From: Bacillota bacterium | Lineage (GTDB): Bacteria; Bacillota_I; Bacilli_A; Izemoplasmatales; UBA1188 | DNA: 64,000 nt | Direction: 5' to 3' | NCBI GenBank assembly: GCA_023410715.1 | Contig: JAEYPN010000014.1 | Coordinates: 33,208-97,207 of the forward strand | Shown here: piece by piece, positions 54,562-63,551 of the stretch | How the letters are laid out: every line of letters begins with the position of its first letter | How positions within the stretch are numbered: position 1 is the stretch's first letter | Notes under the pieces: generated by a model | Databases searched by the model: none | What the model saw: the letters and a program-made list of their open reading frames with translations, nothing else | Told to the model about the DNA's origin: nothing | Translations under genes and position numbers: made by a program

Positions 54562-55810
54562 TGAATATATAGTAAGAGGCGAAAGTCTTCATTTTACAGG
54601 TAAAGGAATTGCAAAAATAAATGAAAAAATTGTTTTTGTAAAAAACCTACTTCCAGCTGAACTCGCTAAAATTAAAGTAACAAAAGAAGAAAAAAGATTT
54701 AGTGAAGCTGAAATAATTGAATATTTAGAGAAAAAAGAAAGATTAAACATGTGCCCATTTTTTAATAAATGTGGTGGATGTGATTTTAATCATTTAGCGT
54801 ATGATGAAGAAATAAGACTCAAAGAAGAAAATTTATCTAGAGTTTTTAATAGAGAAGTTAAAGTAGAAAAGATGGATGATCCATCATATTACAGAAATAA
54901 GGTCAACTTATTTTTTGATAATGACGGATATGGTTTTTATGAAAAAGAGTCCCATAATCTTGTCAATATTAAAAGCTGTATGTTAATAAATCCAACATTT
55001 ATTAAAATTGCTGATTTTATCTCTAATAAAAAAATTAAAATTAAATCATTATTCATTCGCACAAATCAAAGTGATGATTTATCAATATCTTTTATTATTA
55101 AAGAAAATATTGATTTAAATGAAGTAGTTAAAGATTTAATAACTAATTTTAAAAACATTAAAAGAATTTCTTATAGCATTAATAATGAAGATAATCTTTT
55201 GTTTAAAAATAATTACAAGATTTTATATGAAAATGGTGATTTTCTTGAAGAAATAGCTGATTTAAAATTTTTAGTATCTGATACATCATTTATGCAAGTA
55301 AATCAAAAAATGACAGAAAAACTTTATAAGAAAGCTATAGAGATGGCTAATATTAATAAGGATGATATTATTCTTGATGCATACTGTGGAATTGGCACAA
55401 TATCGCTTTTCTTAGCTAAAAGTGCAAAGAAAGTTTATGGCATTGAAATTGTAAAAAGCGCCATTGAAAATGCGAATAAAAATAAATTACTTAATAAAAT
55501 CACAAACGCTGAATTTATTTTAGGCGATGTGACTAAAAAGATTAATGACTTAAAAAATGTGCCATTTACAAAAGTCGTGGTTGATCCACCAAGAAAAGGA
55601 TTAGATAAACCTTTTATTAAGATGATTACTGATAAAAAAATTAAGGAAGTAGTTTATATATCTTGTAACTACCAAACATTACTACGTGATATCAAGATCT
55701 TTAATGAATTAGGATATGAACTAAAAAATATTGAAGCTTTTGATATGTTTGCAAGAACTAATAATGTTGAAACGGTAGCGACATTGGTTTTGGATGATAA
55801 AAAGAAATAA
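54554..55810 (+). CDS. 23S rRNA (uracil-5-)-methyltransferase, RlmCD/RumA type
   Basis: This 418-aa protein starts at ATG 54554, 7 nt after GGTGA; ATG 54548 in frame is closer. It contains a TRAM-like N-terminal domain (GESLHFTGKGIAKI), an iron-sulfur Cys set (CPFFNKCGGCDF, with a further Cys near MLI), a SAM site (ILDAYCGIGTISLFLAKSA), VVDPPRKGLD and the catalytic YISCNYQTLLRD. It methylates uracil-C5 in rRNA. It overlaps the serine dehydratase gene by 8 bases. Confidence 0.88.
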   Translation: MNNEYIVRGESLHFTGKGIAKINEKIVFVKNLLPAELAKIKVTKEEKRFSEAEIIEYLEKKERLNMCPFFNKCGGCDFNHLAYDEEIRLKEENLSRVFNREVKVEKMDDPSYYRNKVNLFFDNDGYGFYEKESHNLVNIKSCMLINPTFIKIADFISNKKIKIKSLFIRTNQSDDLSISFIIKENIDLNEVVKDLITNFKNIKRISYSINNEDNLLFKNNYKILYENGDFLEEIADLKFLVSDTSFMQVNQKMTEKLYKKAIEMANINKDDIILDAYCGIGTISLFLAKSAKKVYGIEIVKSAIENANKNKLLNKITNAEFILGDVTKKINDLKNVPFTKVVVDPPRKGLDKPFIKMITDKKIKEVVYISCNYQTLLRDIKIFNELGYELKNIEAFDMFARTNNVETVATLVLDDKKK

Positions 55811-55834
55811 GTATGCATAAAATAATATATTGTT

Positions 55835-55870
55835 AAGATAGTGTGATTTTTAGATGCACTATCTTTTTTA
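55835..55870 (+). terminator. Rho-independent terminator
   Basis: AGATAGTG (from about 55837) pairs with CACTATCT (ending about 55864), followed by T6. It closes the DUF5131-uvrB-serine dehydratase-methylase operon. Confidence 0.8.
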
Positions 55871-55901
55871 AGTAAGAAAATAAGCAACATTTAAGTAAGA
55901 A
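55867..55901. repeat. 12-bp direct repeat upstream of the Fic gene
   Basis: TTTAAGTAAGAA occurs at about 55867-55878 and again at about 55890-55901, 23 bp apart, ending at the -35 of the Fic promoter. Two helical turns between copies fit a pair of regulator sites on one DNA face. Confidence 0.45.
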
Positions 55902-55903
55902 GG

Positions 55904-55932
55904 TTGTGTTTTTTATATAAAAATGGTATAAT
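55904..55932 (+). promoter_or_regulatory. promoter of the Fic gene
   Basis: TTGTGT (55904-55909), a 17-bp spacer and TATAAT (55927-55932). Confidence 0.6.
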
Positions 55933-55953
55933 ATAATTAAGGAGATGAGATGT

Positions 55954-56937
55954 ATGTATAAGCCACCTTTTGATATTACAAATAAGATGTTAGCTTTATG
56001 TATTTCTATTACTGAGAAAATAGGAATGATTAATTCTTATCAATCATTAAAAAGAATGCCCATTTTAAGAAAAAATAATAAAATTAAGTCTATTCACTCT
56101 TCTTTAGCTATTGAAGCTAATTCTTTATCTTTAAATCAAGTTAAAGATGTTATTGCTGGGAAAATTGTAATTGGTCCTCAAAGTGAGATTCAAGAAGTTA
56201 AAAATGCATATAAAGTTTATAGTATGATGAGTGATTTAGATTGTTTTAAAGAAAGTGATTTGTTAAAAGCTCATAGTATTCTTACATATTTAGTAGATGA
56301 AGAATCAGGAAAATATAGAGATCATGGTGAAGGTGTTTTTGATGGGGATAGAGTTATTTTTGTTGCTCCATCAGAAAGTATGGTTTCTAGATTGATGTTT
56401 GATTTATTTGAATGGTTAAACAATGATAATGAAACTCCTATATTAATTAAATCTTGTATTTTCCATTATGAATTTGTATTTATCCATCCGTTTGGAGATG
56501 GTAATGGTAGAATTGCAAGATTGTGGCAAAATTTAATTTTAAGTAAATGGAATAAATTGTTTGAATTTATACCTTTAGAATCACAAATACATAAATATCA
56601 AAGTGATTATTACGAAGCGATTGATATTTGTCATAAGAATGGTAATTCAAATAAATTTATCGAGTTTATGCTTTTGAAGATTGATGAAACATTAGAAAAT
56701 GTCATGTTAAGTGTAGAACAAGAAAGTAGAAACATTTCTGATCAAGTTAATAAATTACTTGATGTTATGGAAATTGATATACCATATAGTGCAAATGAAT
56801 TGATGTTGCGATTAGGAATAAAATCAAAAGAAACCTTAAGAGGAACTTATTTAAATCCTGCTATTGATAATGGTTTAATTTTAATGACTATACCGGACAA
56901 ACCTAATAGCAAAAACCAAAAATATATAAAGCAATAA
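55954..56937 (+). CDS. Fic-domain protein (AMP transferase type)
   Basis: This 327-aa protein starts at ATG 55954, 9 nt after AAGGAG; ATG 55945 in frame is too close. The Fic core motif HPFGDGNGRIARLWQ (His and GxGNGR intact) lies near residue 190. An N-terminal SSLAIEANSLSL resembles the inhibitory helix of class II Fic proteins (S/T-x3-E-G/N), with Ala after the Glu. A C-terminal winged-helix-like part follows. Such proteins transfer AMP or related groups to a target protein; target unknown. It sits at the start of the accessory region, without an obvious antitoxin gene. Confidence 0.9.
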   Translation: MYKPPFDITNKMLALCISITEKIGMINSYQSLKRMPILRKNNKIKSIHSSLAIEANSLSLNQVKDVIAGKIVIGPQSEIQEVKNAYKVYSMMSDLDCFKESDLLKAHSILTYLVDEESGKYRDHGEGVFDGDRVIFVAPSESMVSRLMFDLFEWLNNDNETPILIKSCIFHYEFVFIHPFGDGNGRIARLWQNLILSKWNKLFEFIPLESQIHKYQSDYYEAIDICHKNGNSNKFIEFMLLKIDETLENVMLSVEQESRNISDQVNKLLDVMEIDIPYSANELMLRLGIKSKETLRGTYLNPAIDNGLILMTIPDKPNSKNQKYIKQ

Positions 56938-56974
56938 ATTAAAATTAATCTATTAGATAGAGGTGGGTAATTAT

Positions 56975-57436
56975 ATGGATAATAAAAAAACAATAGGAAC
57001 TAAATCATATAAGTTTATACTATTAGAAACTGTTGCTTTTGTTATAAGCGTAATTTTATCATTACTATTTTTATACGATTATATAGAAAAAACAAGGGAG
57101 ATTTGTCTTATATTTGGCATTCTAAGTTTATGCTGTATTGTTTTTTTAGTTTATATATTAACTAAAGCATTTATTAGGCCAAAATATATAGTCCAAGTTG
57201 ATGAAAAAGGTATTTATTTGAATTTTAGTAAAAATAGAATAGTATATATTCTGTTTAGAGATATTGAAAATGTGTATGGTGATAGAATATCAGAATTAAC
57301 TGGAGGAGTTATTTATAAGTTTGGTACCTTATATGTGCAAACTAAAAATATAAAATACAAAATAGGTGTCATAAACGATATTCAAGAAATAGAAAAATAC
57401 ATTTACTCTAAAATAGCATGGAAATTTAAATATTAA
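56975..57436 (+). CDS. small membrane protein with PH-like domain
   Basis: This 153-aa protein starts at ATG 56975 after GAGGTGGG; a GTG at 56963 is in frame. Two hydrophobic helices (about 15-35 and 45-65) are followed by a strand-rich domain (YIVQVDEKGIYLNFSKNRIV and LFRDIENVYG) like the STM3941/PH-type bacterial domains. Function unknown. It stands 38 bp after the Fic gene. Confidence 0.6.
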   Translation: MDNKKTIGTKSYKFILLETVAFVISVILSLLFLYDYIEKTREICLIFGILSLCCIVFLVYILTKAFIRPKYIVQVDEKGIYLNFSKNRIVYILFRDIENVYGDRISELTGGVIYKFGTLYVQTKNIKYKIGVINDIQEIEKYIYSKIAWKFKY

Positions 57437-57686
57437 ACTATTAATTAAATTCCTATTAATCGAGCTGTTGATATGTTTTAAATCTGCTGACTTATTTGGT
57501 TTGTAACAGAAAAAACATATGTAAAGCACGTGGAATCGGTTTGTCTCTTATCAAAAGTCGAAAAATAGAAATCAACATATATTATTTAAAGAGTAGTAAT
57601 GTGTATAACATATTACTAATTTTTATTGACAAAAATGCATATTTCGACTAAAATGGAATTATAATACAAAAAGGACGTGGTGGTTT
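57437..57686. other. intergenic region with promoter only
   Basis: About 250 bases with no gene I can support. The only clear signal is a promoter near its end: TTGACA (57626-57631), 17 bp, TAAAAT (57649-57654). Confidence 0.6.
57626..57654 (+). promoter_or_regulatory. consensus promoter of the DUF4143 ATPase gene
   Basis: TTGACA, 17-bp spacer, TAAAAT; the strongest match to the vegetative consensus in the accessory region. Confidence 0.8.
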
Positions 57687-58928
57687 GTGTATATTAAAAG
57701 AGTGATTGAAAAAACAATTGAAAAAATGAAGAATGAATTCCCTGTAATTGTAATTTCTGGTGCAAGACAAGTTGGTAAATCAACTATGTTGCAAATGATT
57801 AAAGAAGAAAATATGAAATATGTGACATTAGATGATTTAGATGCTAGAAACTTAGCGTTATCTGATCCTAAATATTTTTTAGAACAATATTCATATCCTT
57901 TATTAATTGATGAAATTCAATATGCGCCAAATTTATTACCATATATTAAAATGATTGTTGATGAGGAAAGATTTAAATCGTTGAAGAATAATACAAAATT
58001 AGAGTCATTGTTTTGGTTAACTGGGTCTCAACAATTTAAAGTTATGAAGGATGTTAGTGAATCACTTGCTGGTAGAGTTGGTGTATTAAATTTATATTCA
58101 TTATCTAATAGTGAAATTAACAATGTGGAAAGTACATTGTTTTCACCTAAATTAGAAGAGCTTAAAAAGAAAGCAATAGTATCAGAACTTGACTCTAAGG
58201 AAATCTTTAAAAGAATATATAATGGTGGAATGCCTAGTGTTGTAACTAAAACAGTTGAAAGAAACAACTATTTTTCTTCATATGTAAATACTTATATTGA
58301 AAGAGATGTTAGACAATTATTAAACGTTGGTAAAACAATTGAATTTTATAATTTTATGCAATATATTGCTGTTAGAACAGCACAAGAATTAAATTATTCA
58401 ACAATCGCAAAGGAAATTGGTGTTGATTCTAAAACTGTAAAAAATTGGATAAGTATTTTAGAATCATCTGGAATAATCTACCTGCTTCAACCATTTTCTA
58501 GCAATTTATCAAATAGAATTATAAAATCACCTAAATTGTATTTTATGGATACTGGCTTATGCACTTACCTAGCAAAATATCCTAATCCTGAAACATTAGA
58601 AGTTGGAGCATTATCTGGAGCAATTTTTGAAACTTTTATTGTCAGTGAAATAATTAAAAATTTTACAAGTCACGGATTAGATCCTATGATGAATTTATAT
58701 TATTATCGTGATAAAGATCAAAAAGAAATTGACTTAATATATATAGAAGGAGATACTCTATATCCAATAGAAATCAAAAAAGCTTTTAGTCCAAACAAAC
58801 CTGATAAGAATTTTAATGTACTAAATAAATACTCAAATAATATAGGAACAGGTATAGTTATTTGTATGACAAATAAATTGCAACCAATAAATAGGAATTG
58901 TTGGTTGTGCCCTTTATCGTTACTATGA
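57687..58928 (+). CDS. AAA ATPase with C-terminal DUF4143
   Basis: This 413-aa protein starts with GTG at 57687; no ATG is available before residue 10. It has VIVISGARQVGKSTMLQMI (Walker A), YPLLIDEIQYAPNLLPYIKM (Walker B), FWLTGSQQFKVM (sensor 1) and AGRVGVLNLYSLSNSEI, followed by a winged-helix segment (AKEIGVDSKTVKNWISILES). The C-terminal DUF4143 part (FETFIVSEIIKNF and DKDQKEIDLIYIEGD) has a nuclease-like Asp/Lys pattern. These proteins are common accessory genes with no settled role. Confidence 0.88.
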   Translation: MYIKRVIEKTIEKMKNEFPVIVISGARQVGKSTMLQMIKEENMKYVTLDDLDARNLALSDPKYFLEQYSYPLLIDEIQYAPNLLPYIKMIVDEERFKSLKNNTKLESLFWLTGSQQFKVMKDVSESLAGRVGVLNLYSLSNSEINNVESTLFSPKLEELKKKAIVSELDSKEIFKRIYNGGMPSVVTKTVERNNYFSSYVNTYIERDVRQLLNVGKTIEFYNFMQYIAVRTAQELNYSTIAKEIGVDSKTVKNWISILESSGIIYLLQPFSSNLSNRIIKSPKLYFMDTGLCTYLAKYPNPETLEVGALSGAIFETFIVSEIIKNFTSHGLDPMMNLYYYRDKDQKEIDLIYIEGDTLYPIEIKKAFSPNKPDKNFNVLNKYSNNIGTGIVICMTNKLQPINRNCWLCPLSLL

Positions 58929-59053
58929 TATCAAGTTGGAGTGTTAAATAAGAATCTATAACTCTACTATTAGTTGGATATCCCCACTCAACTACTGGTA
59001 TGTTTATAAAATGAAAATTTTATTATACACTAATGATGAGAGGAGGAAAAAAA

Positions 59054-59665
59054 GTGGATCAAGTTAAAATAGGAAAGTTTATTTCCGAATGTCGTAAGAA
59101 ACAAGATTTAACGCAAGCTGAACTTGCAGAAAAATTATGTATTACAGATAGAGCTGTTTCTAAATGGGAAACTGGTAAATCATTGCCGGATTCATCTATA
59201 ATGCTTGAACTATGTAATATTCTTAAAATTAGTGTTAATGATTTATTAAGTGGGGAGGTCATTACGATGGATAATTATAATAAAGAATTAGAAAAAAATT
59301 TAATTGAAATGATTAAGGAAAAAGAACTGGCTGACAGAAGATTATTGATAATAGAAATTGTTATGGGAATAGTATGTCTGATTCCATTGTTGGCTGCTGT
59401 AATTTTGGTATTTGTTATATCACTTGAGGAAAGCACGAAAACCATTATCGTTCTTGCCAGCCTTATTCCTTTGCTTGTTGCTACACCTTTTGCAATAAAA
59501 ATCGAGCAGCAGGCAGGATATTATGTATGTGAGAAATGTGGTCATAAATACAATCCCAAATACGGCAATGTTTTTTTTGCTATGCATATTGGAAGAACTA
59601 GATATATGCGTTGTCTGAATTGCAACAAAAAGTCTTGGCATAAAAAAGTGTTAAGCAAGGAATAA
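59054..59665 (+). CDS. XRE-family regulator with membrane helices and zinc ribbon
   Basis: This 203-aa protein starts at GTG 59054, 7 nt after GAGAGGAGG. The Cro/C1-type helix-turn-helix is KIGKFISECRKKQDLTQAEL to SVNDLLSGE (residues 5-70). Two membrane segments follow (about 97-118 and 125-145), then a zinc ribbon (CEKCGHKY and CLNCNK). From about 59280 codon use shifts towards CTG, GTC and GCC. It probably controls the following protease gene, 25 bp away. A membrane-bound sensor-regulator role is inferred. Confidence 0.85.
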   Translation: MDQVKIGKFISECRKKQDLTQAELAEKLCITDRAVSKWETGKSLPDSSIMLELCNILKISVNDLLSGEVITMDNYNKELEKNLIEMIKEKELADRRLLIIEIVMGIVCLIPLLAAVILVFVISLEESTKTIIVLASLIPLLVATPFAIKIEQQAGYYVCEKCGHKYNPKYGNVFFAMHIGRTRYMRCLNCNKKSWHKKVLSKE

Positions 59666-59690
59666 TCAAGTTCTAATTAGGGGATGTCAT

Positions 59691-60473
59691 ATGAAAAACT
59701 TTATAAAAGCATATTGGAAAACTCTTTTATTTTTCGCTGTGATAGGCCTTATTGGTGGTTTCTTCACAGGAATATATGTCTTAGATAGCTATCCTGCAGA
59801 TATAAAACAGCAGCTACTTGAAAAACTAAATTCCAGCGGACTCGGTCAAGTTCCAGCTGATATTTTTATGGGGGTCATTACAGCAATTCAATCTGTTAGT
59901 TATGGCATTGTGTTAGGAGCAATTGGCATTTGGCTCGGCAAGAAAATAGGACTTTGGAAAGACGAAAAGGTCATAACAAAAAAGCCTTTGGTAGCTTCCC
60001 TTATTGTTGCTGTTGTTGGTGGTCTTGCAATGATTTTACTTGATATACTATTCTTCGGTCAATATTCAGTGGAAATTATGAATTCCTATGCAGTCAAACC
60101 GACTATTCCCTATTTGCTGGCAACCGTAACGTACGGTGCGGTTATAGAAGAAGTGATGCTGAGACTTTTCTTCATGTCGTTAATTGCATTTGTACTCCAT
60201 AAATTATTTGGAAAGAAACATGATAAGCCTACAGTCGCAATTTTTATTGTAGCTAATGTGATTGCAGCGATTTTGTTTGCCGCAGCACACTTGCCTGCAA
60301 ATGCTAAGTTATTTGGCCTAACACCAATGATAATCGTTAGATGTTTCCTACTAAATGGTGGCTTGGGTTTACTATTTGGCTGGTTATATAGAAAATACGG
60401 ATTGCGTTATTCAATGATTGCTCATGGCGGATGCCATGTTGTATCAAAGTTAATTTGGATTCTATTTATATAA
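59691..60473 (+). CDS. CPBP-family intramembrane metalloprotease
   Basis: This 260-aa protein has about seven hydrophobic segments. The CAAX/Abi (CPBP) catalytic motifs are present: GAVIEEVMLRLFFMS (EExxxR), LFAAAHLPAN (His) and MIAHGGCHVV near the end. Relatives serve bacteriocin immunity, peptide pheromone maturation or stress responses. Codon use is richer in G/C than in the surrounding genes, as in the XRE gene before it. It ends in a strong terminator. Confidence 0.85.
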   Translation: MKNFIKAYWKTLLFFAVIGLIGGFFTGIYVLDSYPADIKQQLLEKLNSSGLGQVPADIFMGVITAIQSVSYGIVLGAIGIWLGKKIGLWKDEKVITKKPLVASLIVAVVGGLAMILLDILFFGQYSVEIMNSYAVKPTIPYLLATVTYGAVIEEVMLRLFFMSLIAFVLHKLFGKKHDKPTVAIFIVANVIAAILFAAAHLPANAKLFGLTPMIIVRCFLLNGGLGLLFGWLYRKYGLRYSMIAHGGCHVVSKLIWILFI

Positions 60474-60589
60474 ATTCCAATTTTGGCAGTTGGCGATATC
60501 TATTATATACTCTTAGCGCAAGGGTTATACCGTTGAAAGTGTATGTTTGCTGACGCATAAGGAATGATATCGAATTTAATAGTATATTC

Positions 60590-60621
60590 AGTATAGAATC
60601 TATGTGTTCTATACTTTTTTT
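60590..60621 (+). terminator. Rho-independent terminator
   Basis: AGTATAGAA (60590-60598) and TTCTATACT (60607-60615) form a perfect 9-bp stem with an 8-nt loop and a T7 tail. Confidence 0.9.
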
Positions 60622-60673
60622 ACATTTTAATATATAATTATATTTATCCTATTAGAATGTGGTGGTGATAAAA

Positions 60674-61126
60674 ATGAGTGAGAGATTTAGAGTACCTTGT
60701 GCGGTAATGCTAATGCTTATGCGAGAAACTAAAACATGTGAAGAAATATTATTACAAAAAAGACAGAACACTGGTTTTGCTGATGGATTCTATGATTTTT
60801 CAGCATCTGGTCATGTTGAAGATAATGAATCTATGAAAGTTGCAATGTGTCGTGAAGCAAAAGAAGAATTGAATATTGATATTAACCAAGAAGATTTGGA
60901 ATTTATTTGTTTGATTCATAAAAACATAAGCAGAGGAATTTATGTTAATGTATATTTTAAAGCGATTAAATGGAGTGGAACACCTATTATAAATGAACCA
61001 AATAAGAATGCTGAAATTAAATGGTTTAATATTAAAGATTTACCAGAAAATTTAATTAATGATAGAATTGAGGCAATTCATAACTATAAAAGTAATATTA
61101 AGTATTGTGAATATGGGTGGAAGTAA
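60674..61126 (+). CDS. NUDIX hydrolase
   Basis: This 150-aa protein starts at ATG 60674, 5 nt after GGTGGTGAT. The NUDIX box G-x5-E-x7-RE-A-x-EE-L-x-I is complete: GHVEDNE, then REAKEELNI. It should hydrolyse a nucleoside diphosphate linked to another group; substrate unknown. No partner gene is evident, though a decayed hydrolase follows directly. Confidence 0.9.
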   Translation: MSERFRVPCAVMLMLMRETKTCEEILLQKRQNTGFADGFYDFSASGHVEDNESMKVAMCREAKEELNIDINQEDLEFICLIHKNISRGIYVNVYFKAIKWSGTPIINEPNKNAEIKWFNIKDLPENLINDRIEAIHNYKSNIKYCEYGWK

Positions 61127-61129
61127 TAA

Positions 61130-61818
61130 TTGAAATTGGACCAGCTTCATATAAGTTTATAATTAACGATAGAGAATTTAATATTGTTTAAACCGAAAAA
61201 CCATTTTAATTATTAAATAATTTAGATATGTTATGCTTTGGTTAATTATTATTCCAAGGTTTTGATTTTTTTAGTTATAACTATAATAAGGATAAAAAAA
61301 ATGAAATTTCTAAGGATTCAGATATTATAGAAAATGTTTGAAGATTCTAATATAAATTTGGCATTTGGTTATTTAAAAATAGATAAAGAAGATTTATATT
61401 CATAATATGTAATTATTATAAATGGTTAATTAACTAACATTTATCGCAGAATAGCTATAGGGTGGAAAGAATATTTATTAACTGATTATCTTTATAAAGA
61501 AGGAAATGAAATACTAACATTTAATTATAAGGACATGAATTAACTATTCTTTATGTGGTGATATGTGGGAGTGCTTATAAAAGTTTCAAAGTAATGACTT
61601 ATTAATATGGTCTATTCATTAATTTTACAATTGATGAATAGAAAGATGAAGAAGTAGAATATGCTAAACAAACTTTATTAGCTTGTAATAACACATTATT
61701 GATCAATTTATTAAGTTAAAATTAAAATTACTATTAATAAAGTTTCTATTTTAAAGATGGAAAAATAAAAAAAGAATTAGATTATAGTATTGAAGAATTA
61801 TTAACTTTAGAAATATAA
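61130..61818 (+). pseudogene. carbon-nitrogen hydrolase (nitrilase superfamily), decayed
   Basis: No open frame covers this stretch, but reading through stops and at least one frameshift gives pieces in family order: GPASYKF, DMLCFG, RRIAIGWKEYLLTDYLYKEG, a shifted CGDMWE around 61556 (catalytic Cys block), DLLIWS, DEEVEYAKQTLLACNNTLLI and FKDGKIKKELDY ending at 61818. Several stops are TAA or TAG where Gln, Glu or Trp is expected. It once encoded a nitrilase-family amidohydrolase, now non-functional. Confidence 0.6.
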
Positions 61819-61837
61819 GAAATAGGAGGTGTAGCCA

Positions 61838-62842
61838 ATGAATGCCCAAATTGATATATCTAATGTAGTATTAAAAACAAAACGATTAACGTTAAGGCCA
61901 TGGTCATTAGAAGATTTAGACGATTTTTATGAATATGCTAAAGTTGATGGTGTAGGCCAAATGGCTGGTTGGTTACCGCACGAAAATAAAGAAAAATCAT
62001 TAATGATTCTTAATATGTTCATAGAAGAAAAGAAAACATTTGCTATTGAATATAATGGTAAAGTAATAGGTTCTTTAGGTGTTGAAGAATATGATGAAGA
62101 ACAGTTACCTGAATTTAAAAATAAAACAGGTAGAGAAATAGGGTACGTATTATCCAAAGACTACTGGGGACTAGGTATAATGCCTGAAGCAGTTAAAGAA
62201 GTTATTAGATATTGTTTTGAAGAATTAAAATTTGATTTTTTAGTTTGTGGACATTTTCTTGATAATAGTCAATCAAAAAGAGTTCAAGAAAAGTGTGGGT
62301 TTTATCATTACAAACTTGTTAAGTTTGAAACAAGATATGGTATAGTCAAAGATAGTTGGTTATCTTTATTAGAAAATCCTAGCTATAATAATAAAGATAT
62401 ATTCAATAAAAATTTCTTTAACATATCAAACGAAGAACTAGAACTAAGACTAATAGATGTATATCCATCTGATAAAGGTGCAATACCATTTTATTGGTGG
62501 AATATATATCTAAAATCTAAAGGTATCAAAATAGGTAGTATTAGTTTTAGAATAGGACATAATTATCATTCTTATTTTAATGGTAATATAGGATATGAAA
62601 TTGATAAAGAATATCAAGGTAATAACTATGCATGTAAAGCTTGTAAAGTCCTTATGGAAGTAGCTAAATATCATCAAATGGATAAGATATATTTATCTTG
62701 TGATTGTGATAATATTGCCTCATACAAAACGATAGAAAAATTAGGTAGTAAACTTATTGAGGAAGTAAAACCACCTATGGACTATATATATTATTATGAA
62801 GGTATACCCTCTAAAAAAATATATGTTTTAAAAATTAAATAA
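61838..62842 (+). CDS. tandem GNAT acetyltransferase
   Basis: This 334-aa protein holds two GNAT domains. The first (about 10-180) is RimJ/RimL-like: TLRPWSLEDLDDFYEYAK, GREIGYVLSKDYWGLGIMPE and SKRVQEKCGFYHYK. The second (about 195-325) is GNIGYEIDKEYQGNNYACKA and then SYKTIEKLGSKLI, another acetyl-CoA site. A strong AGGAGG precedes the ATG. Such fusions can result from gene duplication. Substrate unknown, possibly an aminoglycoside, amino acid or protein N-terminus. Confidence 0.85.
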   Translation: MNAQIDISNVVLKTKRLTLRPWSLEDLDDFYEYAKVDGVGQMAGWLPHENKEKSLMILNMFIEEKKTFAIEYNGKVIGSLGVEEYDEEQLPEFKNKTGREIGYVLSKDYWGLGIMPEAVKEVIRYCFEELKFDFLVCGHFLDNSQSKRVQEKCGFYHYKLVKFETRYGIVKDSWLSLLENPSYNNKDIFNKNFFNISNEELELRLIDVYPSDKGAIPFYWWNIYLKSKGIKIGSISFRIGHNYHSYFNGNIGYEIDKEYQGNNYACKACKVLMEVAKYHQMDKIYLSCDCDNIASYKTIEKLGSKLIEEVKPPMDYIYYYEGIPSKKIYVLKIK

Positions 62843-62860
62843 AGTTTGAGGTAATTTTTT

Positions 62861-63184
62861 ATGATAGATAAAACTGTAAAAGTGATTATAGATAGGCCTT
62901 TAGGAACGTATCATCCCAAATACAAAGATATTTACTATTCTGTAAATTACGGATATATTCCAGGTATTATTTCACCAGATGGAGAGGAACAAGATGCATA
63001 TGTTCTAGGTGTTAATGAACCGCTAAAGGAGTTTACAGGTAAAGTAATTGCTATTATCCATAGGTTTAATGATGTTGAAGAAAAATGGATTGTTGTCCCT
63101 TGTGGTGTTTCTTTAACAAAAGAAGAAATATATAAACAAGTTGAGTTTCAAGAAAAGCATTTTAAAATAGAAATAATCATGTAG
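62861..63184 (+). CDS. short inorganic-pyrophosphatase-like protein
   Basis: This 107-aa protein has VNYGYIPGIISPDGEEQDAY, which parallels the NYGYIPxTxxxDGDPxD core of soluble family I pyrophosphatases, followed by AIIHRFNDVEEKWIVV. It is shorter than the usual 160-180 aa and has GEEQD where catalytic Asp residues normally bind metal. It may be a diverged member with another role. Ribosome binding site GAGGT; it follows the GNAT gene by 18 bp. Confidence 0.75.
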   Translation: MIDKTVKVIIDRPLGTYHPKYKDIYYSVNYGYIPGIISPDGEEQDAYVLGVNEPLKEFTGKVIAIIHRFNDVEEKWIVVPCGVSLTKEEIYKQVEFQEKHFKIEIIM

Positions 63185-63457
63185 CTATACGGGGATGGTT
63201 TATATAAAAATAAAGTATTTAAGTAGGCAAAATTTATAGCTTCATTATTGTTTTTGATACTTTTTATTATTTTAATTTGGACATTATTTACGGCATTAAT
63301 AAAAGTGTTTAATGATACTTTATTATTAGCAAAAACTAAAATAGTTGTTGCAATTGTTTAGACCTTAATTTCTATTATGATAATTGTTAAATTTAAAAGT
63401 TTTGACAGGAAAATATCTAAAATTTCAGAAATAAAAAATACCAATCAAAACAAATAA
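63185..63457 (+). pseudogene. decayed membrane protein gene
   Basis: One frame to the stop at 63457 contains TAG codons at 63224 and near 63360. Read through, it begins YGDGLYKNKVF and then has a hydrophobic segment (FIASLLFLILFIILIWTLF) and a second one, with a polar tail. I recognise no family. The next 90 bases up to the IS show nothing. Confidence 0.45.
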
Positions 63458-63551
63458 AATAAACTTGTAAATAATAAAATAGAATGTATTGGAGATTGTA
63501 TAATATTTTGTGGACTTTCAAAATTGAATAATTTAAATTTGGTATAAAAAA

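Noticed and set aside
60474..60589. Small gene or RNA between the CPBP protease gene and its terminator
   Set aside because: The stretch is less AT-rich but has no start with a ribosome binding site and no recognised structure; it appears to be the untranslated tail of the imported segment.
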